Assembly: GCF_000969645.2 (NCBI RefSeq)
Contig: NZ_CP014222.1
Span: 992,001-1,056,000, forward strand
DNA from: Janthinobacterium sp. B9-8
GTDB lineage: Bacteria; Pseudomonadota; Gammaproteobacteria; Burkholderiales; Chitinibacteraceae
Direction: 5' to 3'
DNA length: 64,000 bases
Positions 36,952 to 45,033 of this stretch are shown here, one piece after another. The translations under genes and the position numbers were made by a program. A model generated the notes under the pieces. It was not told the origin of the DNA. It worked only from the letters and a program-made list of their open reading frames with translations, and did no database searches. Each line of letters starts with the position of its first letter. Position 1 is the first letter of the stretch.

Positions 36952-37380
36952 GTGGCCTCATTTTCTCTCGCCGGTTTTATCCTGTACATGACCGACGCCA
37001 TGCAAAACGAAAGCTATATCGATGATCTGCGCACCGCACTACAAGGCAGCAAAGGCCTAGGGGATTTTAAAAACTTAATGGTGTACGCGCCTGGCGGCAA
37101 GAAGGACGGCAGGCAGATCTTGCCGATCTCAGAAGTGGCGGCTAAGGGTGACTTTTGGAATATTAAGAACGTAAGCCGCGACGACCAGCTGAGCGCCCAT
37201 CGCGTACCGGCACAACTGATGGGCATCATCCCCAACAACACCAGTGGCTTGGGCGATGTAGAGAAGGCCGCCACGGTGTTTGCTTATAACGAGATTGAAC
37301 CCTTGCAGGAGCGCATGAAAGAGTTAAACGACTGGCTGGGGGTGGAGGTGATCCGCTTCAAGCCTTACGTGGTGGCGTAA
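36952..37380 (+). pseudogene. 3' fragment of a P2-like phage portal gene
   Basis: The frame codes for 142 residues that match the C-terminal part of P2 gpQ-type portal proteins: AGFILYMTD, then GKKDGRQILPISEVAAKGDFWNIKN, HRVPAQLMGIIPNN, DVEKAATVF, NEIEPLQERM and WLGVEVIRFKPY. The full family is about 340 residues, so the N-terminal half is missing; the open frame begins at a GTG with no ribosome site. No other phage structural gene is adjacent. This is a prophage relic. Confidence 0.82.
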
Positions 37381-37400
37381 ACAAACCCAAGCAAACAGCA

Positions 37401-37426
37401 AGCCTGCAAGCGCGGGCTTTTTTACG
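37401..37426 (+). terminator. terminator after the portal fragment
   Basis: A 7-bp stem (AGCCTGC with GCGGGCT, one G-T pair) and 4-base loop are followed by six T residues, 20 bp after the portal stop. Confidence 0.75.
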
Positions 37427-37469
37427 CCTGTATTTTGAGAAGAATCTGCCTCAGCCCCCATCGCGCGCC

Positions 37470-37488
37470 CTCGCGACCCCGCCACGCC
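37470..37488 (-). other. possible P2-type cos site
   Basis: The minus strand reads GGCGTGGCGGGG here, matching 11 of 12 bases at the start of the P2/P4 cohesive end as I recall it (GGCGAGGCGGGG). The site lies about 90 bp beyond the portal stop, on the side where P2-like phages have cos. The match is short and in a GC-rich patch. Confidence 0.35.
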
Positions 37489-37639
37489 TGCCCACTTAAC
37501 ACACTATTTTTTATGCACCTGCATGAGGATGGCTTAAGCCGCGCCAAATATGGCTCTAAATGGTAAAGAATGCCTCTATAAAAGCTTGCATAATTTGCGG
37601 ACTTATTGCCGATTGTTGCATTGTGCGCAATACCCATTA

Positions 37640-37994
37640 TCAGGCGGTGCTGCGTACTGAAACTTGGTAGTAAAACCTCAAAAATTGGAGCTTAATTTGT
37701 AAGTCCCATATTTTTTCATTATTCATCAGTACCAATAAATCTAGAGGTGGGCTTTCCAGTCTTTTGGATTCATCGAAAGACAGGGTGCTCTCGTTTTGCT
37801 TCGCAGAGTGCTTGCTGTGGGGAAGCATCTGGTGCTATTAGCAGCAAGCATTTCACCCTCTTTAGTGATTCCTCGTCGTAAAAATCTGGATTTACTACAT
37901 AGTCGTCTTCGAGGGCCGTCTCTATCTCTGGTGGAAAAGTGTAGTTCCAAGATAGGTTAACGTAATCTATTCTCAAATCGGTTGTTGTATTCAT
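37640..37994 (-). CDS. hypothetical protein, probably frameshifted
   Basis: A start at 37994 gives 74 residues (MNTTTDLRIDYVNLSWNY...) ending at 37770. A second frame continues with DESKRLESPPLDLLVLMNNEKIWDLQIKLQF to 37640, as if one gene of about 118 codons had suffered a one-base shift near 37775. Composition is protein-like, but I do not recognise a family. It lies between a prophage relic and an IS fragment, so foreign origin is likely. Confidence 0.35.
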
Positions 37995-38125
37995 TTCAAA
38001 TTTAAGACCTGAACCTGTAAGTTAGTTGGCCCGTCCCAGTGAGCGGTTTGAATCAGTTTTTAGATGGCTATTACGCCGAACCATTTGTTTTCACAAGTGC
38101 ATAATCTTGTTTTTTGTCGTTCCAC

Positions 38126-39122
38126 TGGTAATCCCCCCACAAAACCAGCTCATTTTTAAGTAGAATTTTCTCGCAGTCTTTGAGGAGCTTCTACATGAAA
38201 GCAGTACGTTATTCTGACAGCCAGATTATGGCGATTTTAAAGCAGGCCGAAGCCGGTTCGACCGTCCCCGATCTGTGCCGCGAGCACGGCATGAGTTCGG
38301 CCTCTTTTTATAAATGGCGCGCTAAGTTTGGCGGCATGGACGTCTCGATGATGACGCGGATGAAAGAGCTGGAGGACGAAAATAAGCGCCTTAAAAAGAT
38401 GTATATCGAAGCCCAAATGCAGGCGGATATCATCAAGGAGGCCATGTCAAAAAAGTGGTAAAGCCATCTCAGCGTCGCGAGATGGCTCGCTGGGCCGTTG
38501 AAACCAAGGCCGTGTCCATTCGTGCGGCTTGCGCCAGTTTTGTAATCAGCACGACATGCTATCGTTACGTGGCCAAGCTGGATGCAGAAAATGCTCAAAT
38601 CGCTGATTCATTGCTCCAGCTCACGGAAACTCATCGCAACTGGGGCTTTGGCCTTTGTTTTTTACATCTGCGCAACGTCAAGAAAAAACACTGGAACCAT
38701 AAACGCGTCTACAGGATTTACTGTGATTTAGAGTTAAATCTGCGGATTAAGCCTAAAAAGCGCTTAGAACGCGAAACGCCAGAGCCATTAGCAGTACCGG
38801 CAGCAAAAAATGAAACGTGGTCGATGGATTTTATGCACGATCAATTGGCCGATGGCCGCAGCATTCGCTTATTTAACGTGATTGATGATTTTAATCGGGA
38901 AGGATTAGGTATTGAAGTCGATTTCTCTTTGCCAGCAGAACGCGTAATACGCAGCCTGAATCAAATCATTGAATGGCGCGGCAAGCCTAAGCGAATTCGA
39001 TCAGATAATGGGCCTGAATATATTAGCCACATATTAAAGAATTGGGCGGAACAACAATCAATTGAATTCGCCTATATTCAGCCTAGTAACCCGCAGCAGA
39101 ATGCGTATATTGAGCGCTATAA
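38126..39122 (+). mobile_element. IS3-family element, truncated at the right end
   Basis: The two overlapping transposase frames of an IS3-family element (IS407-like group) are present. The left end probably lies near TGGTAATCCCCCCAC at 38126. The right end is missing: transposase similarity stops at NAYIERYN (about 39122), where foreign sequence from a decayed defence-like gene begins. The element cannot transpose alone. Confidence 0.8.
38195..38461 (+). CDS. IS3-family transposase OrfA
   Basis: The 88-residue protein has the helix-turn-helix of IS3 OrfA ([42 protein letters not shown]) and a leucine-zipper-like tail ([29 protein letters not shown]). The ATG at 38195 has GAGGAG before it; 5 more codons lie in frame upstream. 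Its end overlaps OrfB by 7 bp, and an A6G run (AAAAAAG) just before the stop is a likely -1 frameshift site for making OrfAB. Confidence 0.9.
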   Translation: MKAVRYSDSQIMAILKQAEAGSTVPDLCREHGMSSASFYKWRAKFGGMDVSMMTRMKELEDENKRLKKMYIEAQMQADIIKEAMSKKW

Positions 39123-39171
39123 TATATGGACAATCTGCACGCGTAGCGCGTTTGGAATCTCTAAATATTGA
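38455..39171 (+). pseudogene. IS3-family transposase OrfB, 3' truncated
   Basis: The frame encodes the rve integrase domain with two catalytic Asp residues ([17 protein letters not shown]) and the catalytic Glu in [10 protein letters not shown]. Right after this Glu the similarity ends, and the last 15 residues come from unrelated DNA. Full OrfB proteins carry about 40-60 further residues (the family's YNxxRPH region), missing here. The DDE set is complete, but the truncated fold is unlikely to work. Confidence 0.85.
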
Positions 39172-39236
39172 TAGACATCCGGCATCTCGCCCCGTAGTTT
39201 TTTCTGCCGCTTTGAAAAGATGTCAAAAATCGCCAC
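39117..39236 (-). pseudogene. 5' fragment of an AbiJ/HEPN-like abortive-infection gene
   Basis: From a GTG at 39236 the minus strand reads AIFDIFSKRQKKLRGEMPDV, then [17 protein letters not shown], and stops at 39117 just after entering IS sequence. The pattern [32 protein letters not shown] is, as I recall it, the characteristic N terminus of a family of AbiJ-like proteins with HEPN domains linked to phage defence. Only about 37 residues of a protein usually several hundred long remain, the rest having been replaced by the truncated IS3 element. The family name is from memory; the N-terminal match is striking. Confidence 0.6.
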
Positions 39237-39786
39237 GGATTCTTATCCTATGCATAACAAGATGTAGACACCCTAAAACGGCAGAAAAACCACGACCTTG
39301 GGTGTATAAAAACGCTGCGTCCCCTTTAAAGCCCTTGTGAGACGGGGCCTGAAGTGTTTTATGCAATTGTAATATGTTCGATTGAGCGAGAATTTCAACC
39401 TTTACCTCGCTATTGAGTCAGGTTGGCGATTGATTGCATGGAGTGCAGTGTAAGATTTTGTCTTTATATAGCATAAAAATATATATCTTAGCTGTCTTAT
39501 TAATTAATTTTCCTGCGGGATTTTTGCGGGGCAGGAGGCTTATCTGTTGCGATTTGTGGTGATCCCCTGTAATGCGCCTTAATGCTAAGTGTTTGATTTT
39601 ATGTGTTGTATTTTCACCCCTCACACATGGGGTGCAAGGCTGGATAACAGAACTAGTTATTATTATTTTTAATAATTAGTTATTCATATTTTGGTTTGTG
39701 TTTGTTCTTATGTTTATTTTGGTGGATTTGTTGAAGTGCATAGTGAAAAATAATAGGGGGTAGGTTTTATGCTTTATGCAAACTAA
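39237..39786. other. AT-rich non-coding stretch with one hairpin
   Basis: No gene-like frame was found. It likely contains the old promoter of the AbiJ-like fragment. A 12-bp inverted repeat with one mismatch at 39651-39662 and 39670-39681 (AACTAGTTATTA with TAATAATTAGTT) may be a terminator or operator. Confidence 0.45.
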
Positions 39787-39815
39787 TAAGACCTGACCCG
39801 CATATCTTTGGTAAA

Positions 39816-40205
39816 TTATTTTTTCTTTGCTGTTGAGCCAACCACATGTTTTGCCCCAACATCGATAGCTATCCTCACATTAAACTCTTCATCGTCTTTA
39901 ATTTCACGGATCATAGCTCCTTTTATAGTAAAGCCTGGCATATTGTTTTCAATGATTAAGTCTTTATTCATTAGGCAAGTTGATATACAAGTAGCCTCCA
40001 GTTCTTCTTTTTCATTTGTTTTATTAATAAAAATCTGCTTAATTTCAAAATCCCTAGTAGATTTTATGATTAATATCCTCCTGTTTTTTATAGTGTAATA
40101 AGATTCAACATCTGGCTCTAATTCTTCTTTTTCATAATCAAATTTTTTTTCACATCCACTAAGAAAAAAAATAGAAGATAAAAATAAAAAACGTAATGTG
40201 TCCAA
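39816..40205 (-). CDS. putative lipoprotein inside an inverted-repeat cassette
   Basis: The 129-residue protein has a lipoprotein signal peptide with lipobox LSGC (MDTLRFLFLSSIFFLSGCEKK), so Cys18 should be lipidated. The mature part is charged and strand-rich (RRILIIKSTRDFEIKQIFINKT), without a family I recognise. The gene is distinctly more AT-rich than its neighbours, which suggests a foreign origin. A GGAGTGATG-like ribosome site can be read just upstream on the minus strand. Confidence 0.65.
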   Translation of the reverse strand: MDTLRFLFLSSIFFLSGCEKKFDYEKEELEPDVESYYTIKNRRILIIKSTRDFEIKQIFINKTNEKEELEATCISTCLMNKDLIIENNMPGFTIKGAMIREIKDDEEFNVRIAIDVGAKHVVGSTAKKK

Positions 40206-40272
40206 TTACATCACTCCTACTTGCGTGGGTAAATTAATTTTATTGGCTGGGTCGTTCAAAAAATCAACCATT

Positions 40273-40304
40273 CTTGAATGAAGTAATGCTTGAATGAAGT
40301 AATG
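40273..40304. repeat. 16-bp perfect tandem duplication
   Basis: CTTGAATGAAGTAATG occurs twice without a spacer, directly against the right inverted repeat of the lipoprotein cassette. It may mark an insertion or a slippage event at the border. Confidence 0.75.
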
Positions 40305-40416
40305 GGGTCAGGTCTTACATTTCACATAAAATTTACAGTGTGTTTGCAAAGTAATAATTCCCTGCTTCTCAATTGGGGATATAAAACGAAGCATGTTTTT
40401 AAAACAAATCATGGCA

Positions 40417-40449
40417 TTAAAAAAGCCCCGCAATATTTTTGCGGGGCTT
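40417..40449 (-). terminator. terminator of the lost second TonB receptor
   Basis: A 9-bp stem (AAGCCCCGC with GCGGGGCTT) with an A run before it on the plus strand, which is a T run in the minus transcript. It stands 34 bp beyond the stop codon of the receptor remnant, just as at the intact receptor. Confidence 0.8.
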
Positions 40450-40482
40450 GAAAAGAGCGCTAAGCCAAAAAAAGGGGAATCT

Positions 40483-40581
40483 TTAGAGTTTGTAAGTCAG
40501 CTTGGCCGAGGCAAAGCGGCCGCGTGGGTCTGCTTGCGTGTAGTTAAAAAGGCCAGTTGAAGAATTTTGCTGTGCCTGTAA
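40483..40581 (-). pseudogene. last codons of a second TonB-dependent receptor
   Basis: The minus strand reads SSTGLFNYTQADPRGRFASAKLTYKL followed by a stop. The intact receptor ends SSTDFFDHTQADPRGRFASAKLTYKF, so 20 or more of the final residues agree. All of the gene upstream of about 40581 is absent. The remnant ends in the same kind of terminator as the intact gene. Confidence 0.88.
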
Positions 40582-40629
40582 CTATTTTTCTAGCTGAGAC
40601 GCCTATTGCAGCCTGTAACGGGAGAAGCC

Positions 40630-41538
40630 TTAGCTAGCTAGCTCTTCACCCAGCGCAGTGATCAGCTCAGGAATAAATTGGCGTAATTCACCGGTGGCTA
40701 GTGCAAAGCTGGATTCAAACATCGCGTCTTGCGTGTCCACATCGGCGTCTTTTAGTTCGTCTTGCAATACATCCAGCATGCTCATGCGCTTGATTTCTAG
40801 CTTTTCAGTCAGCTGAAAAGCAATCCGCTCATTCCACGCCATGCCCATTTTGCTGACTAGCTTACCGGTGGCTAAGTGCTGTTTAACTTCTTCGCTGTGC
40901 AAATCTTGGCGTACAAAGCGGGCAATCGCGCCATCGTCGCCGGGGAATTTTAATTCGCAATCGGCATCTAGCTCAAAGGGCACCGGTACTTCGTTTTCCA
41001 GCCAGCTGGTCATGGCGGTTTGTGGGGTGATTTGTGTCTGAATTAATCGCGTTGGCAAGCTACCCAGCGCGTCTCTCAGGCTAACCAGCAGATTTTCTGC
41101 TCTGGCTGCTGCGGCGCTATCCACCAGAATCAAGTTTTGTTTTAAATCGATCAGGGCGCGGTGGGTGCTGACACGGGTAAAGGCGCGCGGGCGCAATTCT
41201 TCCGCTACACGTTCACGAATATCTTTGGCTTCTTTACGGCCTACTTTGCGTGCTTCTTCTTTCTCAATATGACGGATACGCTCTTCTGCTTCTTGTTTGA
41301 CTACCACAGCAGGCAGGATTTTTTCTTCAGTTTTTAAGCAAACCAAAACCATATCTTGGCGAGCAAAAATAAACTCGTCCGGTACGTGAGGCGCTGGAGG
41401 AATCCAGCCTTGCGACATCAGGTCATGGCTGCCGCAGGGGAAAAAAGGCTTTTTAATTAAGCATTCGGCAATCGATTCGGCCGAAAGGGCATGTTCGGGG
41501 CTAAGACGGTAGAGCTGAATATTACGAAACCAGAGCAT
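40630..41538 (-). CDS. rdgC: recombination-associated protein RdgC
   Basis: RdgC is a ring-shaped dimer that binds DNA without sequence preference and restrains RecA; in Neisseria it affects pilin antigenic variation. The 302-residue product starts MLWFRNIQLYRL and has the conserved blocks CGSHDLMSQGWIPP, VRQDLHSEEVKQHL, KLVSKMGMAWNERIAFQL and KRMSMLDVLQDEL. Length and start fit the family. It stands alone on the minus strand next to the accessory patch. Confidence 0.95.
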   Translation of the reverse strand: MLWFRNIQLYRLSPEHALSAESIAECLIKKPFFPCGSHDLMSQGWIPPAPHVPDEFIFARQDMVLVCLKTEEKILPAVVVKQEAEERIRHIEKEEARKVGRKEAKDIRERVAEELRPRAFTRVSTHRALIDLKQNLILVDSAAAARAENLLVSLRDALGSLPTRLIQTQITPQTAMTSWLENEVPVPFELDADCELKFPGDDGAIARFVRQDLHSEEVKQHLATGKLVSKMGMAWNERIAFQLTEKLEIKRMSMLDVLQDELKDADVDTQDAMFESSFALATGELRQFIPELITALGEELAS

Positions 41539-41770
41539 GGCGGAGACTCGATTAAAGGCAGGATGGGGATGTGTTACTTGCTGAGCATACGGGCTCAGAC
41601 AGAAAGTAGCTGATCTTAATTTTCGATAAATTAAGCGTTACGACCGTGATTGTCCAGCCAAAAATTTGCCCATAGCATGGCCGCTAAAATGGTGCAGCGT
41701 TTTTTGATCCGAACGCCTGTACTTAAGTGCTGTCACAGGCAGGATCAGGGTATTTTTTTGTCTGCCGGGC

Positions 41771-42589
41771 TTAGATCATTATTTTTTGCTGGTGAACAAA
41801 CTGGGCAACGCGCAGTAAATCCGGTTGAGCCGTGCCGCTTGAAATCGCATAACCCATGTTTTTATCCACCCAGTAAAACACATTGACCGGCCCGTCCTGG
41901 CCAAACTGAAAGGCGGATGTGGTTTGGGCTTGAGGCGTGATTTCTTGGGTGACATAAAGCGTAAGCCGCTGGCCGGATACATCGTGATACATCAGCTGGG
42001 CGACCGGCCCGCGCTCGCCCGGCAGGAGTCGGCCGCCGATCAGGGTATAGCCGACTGATTGCAAGCTGGGCGGCTTGATCGGGGCGCCTAAGCGGTGCGA
42101 TAGCCACTTCTCCAGCTGTTGTGCCTGATCCGCGCCAACTTCAACAGGACGGCGTTTGTCCGGGCTGTATACCACATGGGCCACGGCGGCCCGCTGGGCA
42201 AAACCGGCCAGTTTAGGGGGGGCGTAATTGGCGTAAGAAGACTGGGTAGAGGCGGTTTGGAGTGTGTTTTCATCGACCAGCCCCCTTGCAACCCATGCCG
42301 ATCCGGCGCTACTGATTGCGATGACGATGCCAGCGGCAATCCTTTGTAAATGCCATGGCCTTGATGGCCTGGCTGCATATTGCAGGCGGGTGGGCAGTTT
42401 TTCATTGAGTACGGGATTATATAAATCACGCAAAGCTTGTTTTTGCGCCTGATAGCTTTGCATGCGCTGCGCTTCTTCGGGGTGGGATATCAGATAAGCT
42501 TCAACTTCCTGCTGTCTGGCCGGGGCAAGCTGGCCATCAATACTGGCGTGGAGCTCTGCTTCAGTCACCGTGTGCGTCGAATTCTTCAT
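41771..42589 (-). CDS. membrane-bound anti-sigma factor
   Basis: The 272-residue protein has a short N-terminal cytoplasmic helical domain (TVTEAELHASIDGQLAPARQQEVEAYLISHPEE) of the anti-sigma type, one membrane helix near residues 83-101 (IAAGIVIAISSAGSAWVA), and a periplasmic domain. It lacks the HxxxCxxC zinc motif, so it is not a zinc anti-sigma. The gene follows the ECF sigma factor with a 7-bp gap, so it most likely sequesters that sigma factor until an envelope signal comes. The signal is unknown. Confidence 0.82.
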   Translation of the reverse strand: MKNSTHTVTEAELHASIDGQLAPARQQEVEAYLISHPEEAQRMQSYQAQKQALRDLYNPVLNEKLPTRLQYAARPSRPWHLQRIAAGIVIAISSAGSAWVARGLVDENTLQTASTQSSYANYAPPKLAGFAQRAAVAHVVYSPDKRRPVEVGADQAQQLEKWLSHRLGAPIKPPSLQSVGYTLIGGRLLPGERGPVAQLMYHDVSGQRLTLYVTQEITPQAQTTSAFQFGQDGPVNVFYWVDKNMGYAISSGTAQPDLLRVAQFVHQQKIMI

Positions 42590-42596
42590 GGTGTGC

Positions 42597-43103
42597 TCAT
42601 TTGACGATTTTTAAACGGACAGGTTCGGCTTGTGTTTCCAGCACAATGCGCAAGCGCTCACGACCTCTGGATAGCCGGGACATGACAGTGCTCATAGGGA
42701 TATTCAATGTCGTAGCAATATCTGCGTAAGCCATTTCTTCCAGTGCCACCAGTAATAAGATTTCTCTTTGCTCATCAGGTAGTTGATTGAGTGCCGCTTG
42801 TAAATCACGCATCGCCAGCTGTTCTCCTTGCCGGGCGGCAATAGGTATTTCCGGGGTATTGTCATCCAGCTCAACCGTGTGAATGCGCGGGCGGCGTACA
42901 CCATCTGCGTGCAGATTATGCATGATGCTGAACAGCCAGGCGCGCATATCGGACACCCCTCGCCACAGGCTGGATTTCAGCCATGCGCGTTCCAGCGTGT
43001 CTTGCACCAGATCATCGGCTTCCTCTTTATGCCGCACCAGCGCCCGCGCATATCTGCGCAGGCGAGGTAGCATATTCAGCAGTTCGTGTTCGTCGCACCG
43101 CAT
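42597..43103 (-). CDS. ECF-family RNA polymerase sigma factor
   Basis: The 168-residue protein has region 2 (LLNMLPRLRRYARALV, then EEADDLVQDTLERAW, and MRAWLFSIMHNLHAD) and region 4 (LPDEQREILLLVALEEMAYADIATTL, then IPMSTVMSRLSRGRERLR). It should direct polymerase to stress promoters when released by the adjacent anti-sigma factor. The gene sits 9 bp after the NTF2-like gene and 7 bp before the anti-sigma gene, so all are probably one transcript starting at the YncE-like gene. The target promoters are not known; no matching ECF promoter was found by eye. Confidence 0.92.
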   Translation of the reverse strand: MRCDEHELLNMLPRLRRYARALVRHKEEADDLVQDTLERAWLKSSLWRGVSDMRAWLFSIMHNLHADGVRRPRIHTVELDDNTPEIPIAARQGEQLAMRDLQAALNQLPDEQREILLLVALEEMAYADIATTLNIPMSTVMSRLSRGRERLRIVLETQAEPVRLKIVK

Positions 43104-43112
43104 GGAACGCGC

Positions 43113-43532
43113 TTAGTTAAAGTTTAATTGTGGATCAATTTGCCATGTTTCATTGATGATTTTTCCTTCACGCCAGGTCAGCACATAGCGCACCTTGATC
43201 TTGGCTTTACCATCAAAGAAGACATTGGCGGTGACGGTGGCCCCTTTGGGGTTGAGTGATTCTTCCAGTTTGTCGATGCTCACCTTTTGCGTGCCCTGTG
43301 CTTGGGTGAATTTGCTCCATACCGTGTTGATGGCTGTTTTGCCGGCATAGTGGCCATCAATAGGGCCGCCTATCCAGTTGAACTGGGCTTGCTCGGCGTA
43401 GTTTTGCATCAGTTGTGCAACATTCCCTGAGGCGATGCTTTGAAAGTGAGCGCGGCTGTCTTCTGCGGGTGAGGCAAAAACATGAGCACTTAGCAAAATG
43501 AGGGCTGCGGGTAAAAGAGTGAATTTAAACAT
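43113..43532 (-). CDS. periplasmic NTF2/SnoaL-like protein
   Basis: The 139-residue precursor has a signal peptide (MFKFTLLPAALILLSAHVFA) and a small alpha+beta cone fold of NTF2 type: RAHFQSIASGNVAQLMQNY, then FNWIGGPIDGHYAGKTAINTVWSKF and a final VRYVLTWREGKIINETWQID. The fold is used for ligand binding or for catalysis; no catalytic set is obvious. It is 9 bp upstream of the sigma factor gene, so it may sense or bind the ligand for that system. Confidence 0.75.
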   Translation of the reverse strand: MFKFTLLPAALILLSAHVFASPAEDSRAHFQSIASGNVAQLMQNYAEQAQFNWIGGPIDGHYAGKTAINTVWSKFTQAQGTQKVSIDKLEESLNPKGATVTANVFFDGKAKIKVRYVLTWREGKIINETWQIDPQLNFN

Positions 43533-43629
43533 GGCTGATTAATCCTTTGTGTTGTCGGTCGGGGAAAACAGTAGGCTGGGCGGAATAAATCCCGCGTCGC
43601 TTTATCTATCTAAAGGGAGGCTGACTTTT

Positions 43630-44632
43630 TTAAGGGGCCGTGATTTGCTGCACAATTTTTTGGGTATCCCGGTCAACTTTGGCAATGCTTAAATCTTCAT
43701 TCAGTACATAGGCCCATTTGCCGTCGCGGGTAAATGCAATGGCTTGACGGGGCTGCTTAAAGCCGGTGATGGTGGCAACCACCTGCAGAGTGCCAACATC
43801 AATCACCGAAACGGTCTGATCTGCCAGATTGCCCGTATAAATAAAACGGCCATCTGGCGATAGCGCTGCGCCGTAAGGCTCTCGGCCAACAGAGACAAGG
43901 TTTTGGATTTCCCGCTTGGCAATATCTGCCACTGCAATGGTGTGCGTGCCGCTATTGGCTGCAAACAGGGTCTTGCCGTCTGCGCTGATTGAAATTGCGC
44001 GAATCTTGCTGAAGTCTTTGATCTCGCCCTCAATTTTGTCGGTTTGGGTGTCAACAATAGTGACGTTATCGCCTAAAAAATTGGTGACATAGAGCTTGCT
44101 GCCATCGGGGCTTAGCCGTACACCCTTGGCGTGGCTGAGCAAAGCCGGTGATTACACTGCGAGCCCGCCCGCTACGGGTATCAAAGCGGGTGACTGTGTT
44201 TGAGGCTTGGTTGTTCAGATATAAATTTTGGCCATCTTTGCTGATGGCCGTGCCAAAGGCGCCGGGGCCGGTGGCAATCCGCGATTGGGTTTGAAGTGTG
44301 GCGGTATCCGTTTTTATGATCTCACCCAGGCTACTGTCGGAAACATAAAACGATTTTCCATCCGGTGCGAAAACAATATTTCTTGGCGTGATATAGCCTT
44401 GTAATGTCTGGCGAAGCTCGCCTTTTTTAAGATCATAAACAAGCAGCTCTGAGCGCTCGCTATAAGACACCACGGCAGTGCTTTCATCTGGGCTTAGGGC
44501 CAGCGAATTGTTACGGATCTGGCCGTCAAATTTTACGGGGCTCATGTCCGCTGCCCATAAACCAGTGCTGCAAGTTAGGGATAATAGTGCGGTACATAGC
44601 TGCACTGTGCTTGCACGAAAAGGGAGCGTCAT
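43630..44632 (-). pseudogene. YncE-like beta-propeller protein, frameshifted
   Basis: From the ATG at 44632 a signal peptide and propeller repeats (LSPDESTAVVSY; FAPDGKSFYVSD; ISKDGQNLYLNN) run to TGFAQPRQG. The same protein then continues one frame away as VRLSPDGSKLYVTNF through FIYTGNLADQTVSVIDV to 43630. Deleting one G in a GGG run near 44135 restores a product of about 333 residues, the usual size. Hence a single-base insertion splits the gene. A sequencing error cannot be excluded. YncE-like proteins are periplasmic seven-bladed propellers of unclear function. It is the first gene before the NTF2-like/sigma/anti-sigma genes. Confidence 0.78.
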
Positions 44633-44976
44633 ATTGATCCTGTCTAATGAAAAGGGCTGTGCGGTATGCAAAGCGATCCTTATTAGGGTGGACGTACGGC
44701 CCCGAGGCTTTATTCCATTACTGAATGAATTTTTTGCTGAGCGGGTGCCAGACAGGACGGCTGCCCCCGGGCAAGCAGGGCGTGATTTATTTTTTAGGGT
44801 GCTGAGCTTCAAAAAGATAGGGCGCTATCCTTGATCCATTGCAGTGGGCGTTTTTAGGCCTCTCAGGATTAAAGCCTATGGTCGGAATGCAGAATTGCTT
44901 GGCGCGATAATGGATAGGGTTTAGGGCTCTATTTGTGGCTTTCTTTCTTGGACTGTCTGTGTCATTCTTATATGCT
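44633..44976. other. divergent promoter region between the YncE-like gene and fbpA
   Basis: No gene was found. It should carry the promoter of the YncE-sigma cluster reading left and, at its right end, the Fur-like box and promoter of the iron transporter. Confidence 0.5.
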
Positions 44977-44995
44977 ATTGAGAATAGTTTCCAAT
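44977..44995 (+). promoter_or_regulatory. Fur-like box upstream of fbpA
   Basis: ATTGAGAATAGTTTCCAAT matches 13 of 18 scored positions of the palindromic form AATGAGAATNATTCTCATT. It shares the core GAGAAYAGTT with the bfd box at 1515-1533. It lies 39 bp before the fbpA start codon, so repression by iron-loaded Fur is expected. Confidence 0.5.
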
Positions 44996-45033
44996 CTCCG
45001 TGGCGTTTGTTTAAATTAATATAAGGAATTCCT

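Larger units (their letters stand above)
39787..40317. mobile_element. 531-bp cassette bounded by perfect 13-bp inverted repeats
   Basis: TAAGACCTGACCC at 39787-39799 is the exact reverse complement of GGGTCAGGTCTTA at 40305-40317. A single lipoprotein gene fills the space. GGGGTCAGGTCTTA-type sequences are, in my recollection, repeated ends near REP-associated (Y1/IS200-like) transposase genes in many proteobacteria, so this may be a non-autonomous element. No transposase is present, and no clear target duplication was seen. Confidence 0.5.

Noticed and set aside
39197..39292. Inverted repeat TTTTCTGCCG/CGGCAGAAAA as an IS end
   Set aside because: One arm lies within the coding part of the AbiJ-like fragment and the pair does not match the position or sequence of IS3-family ends.
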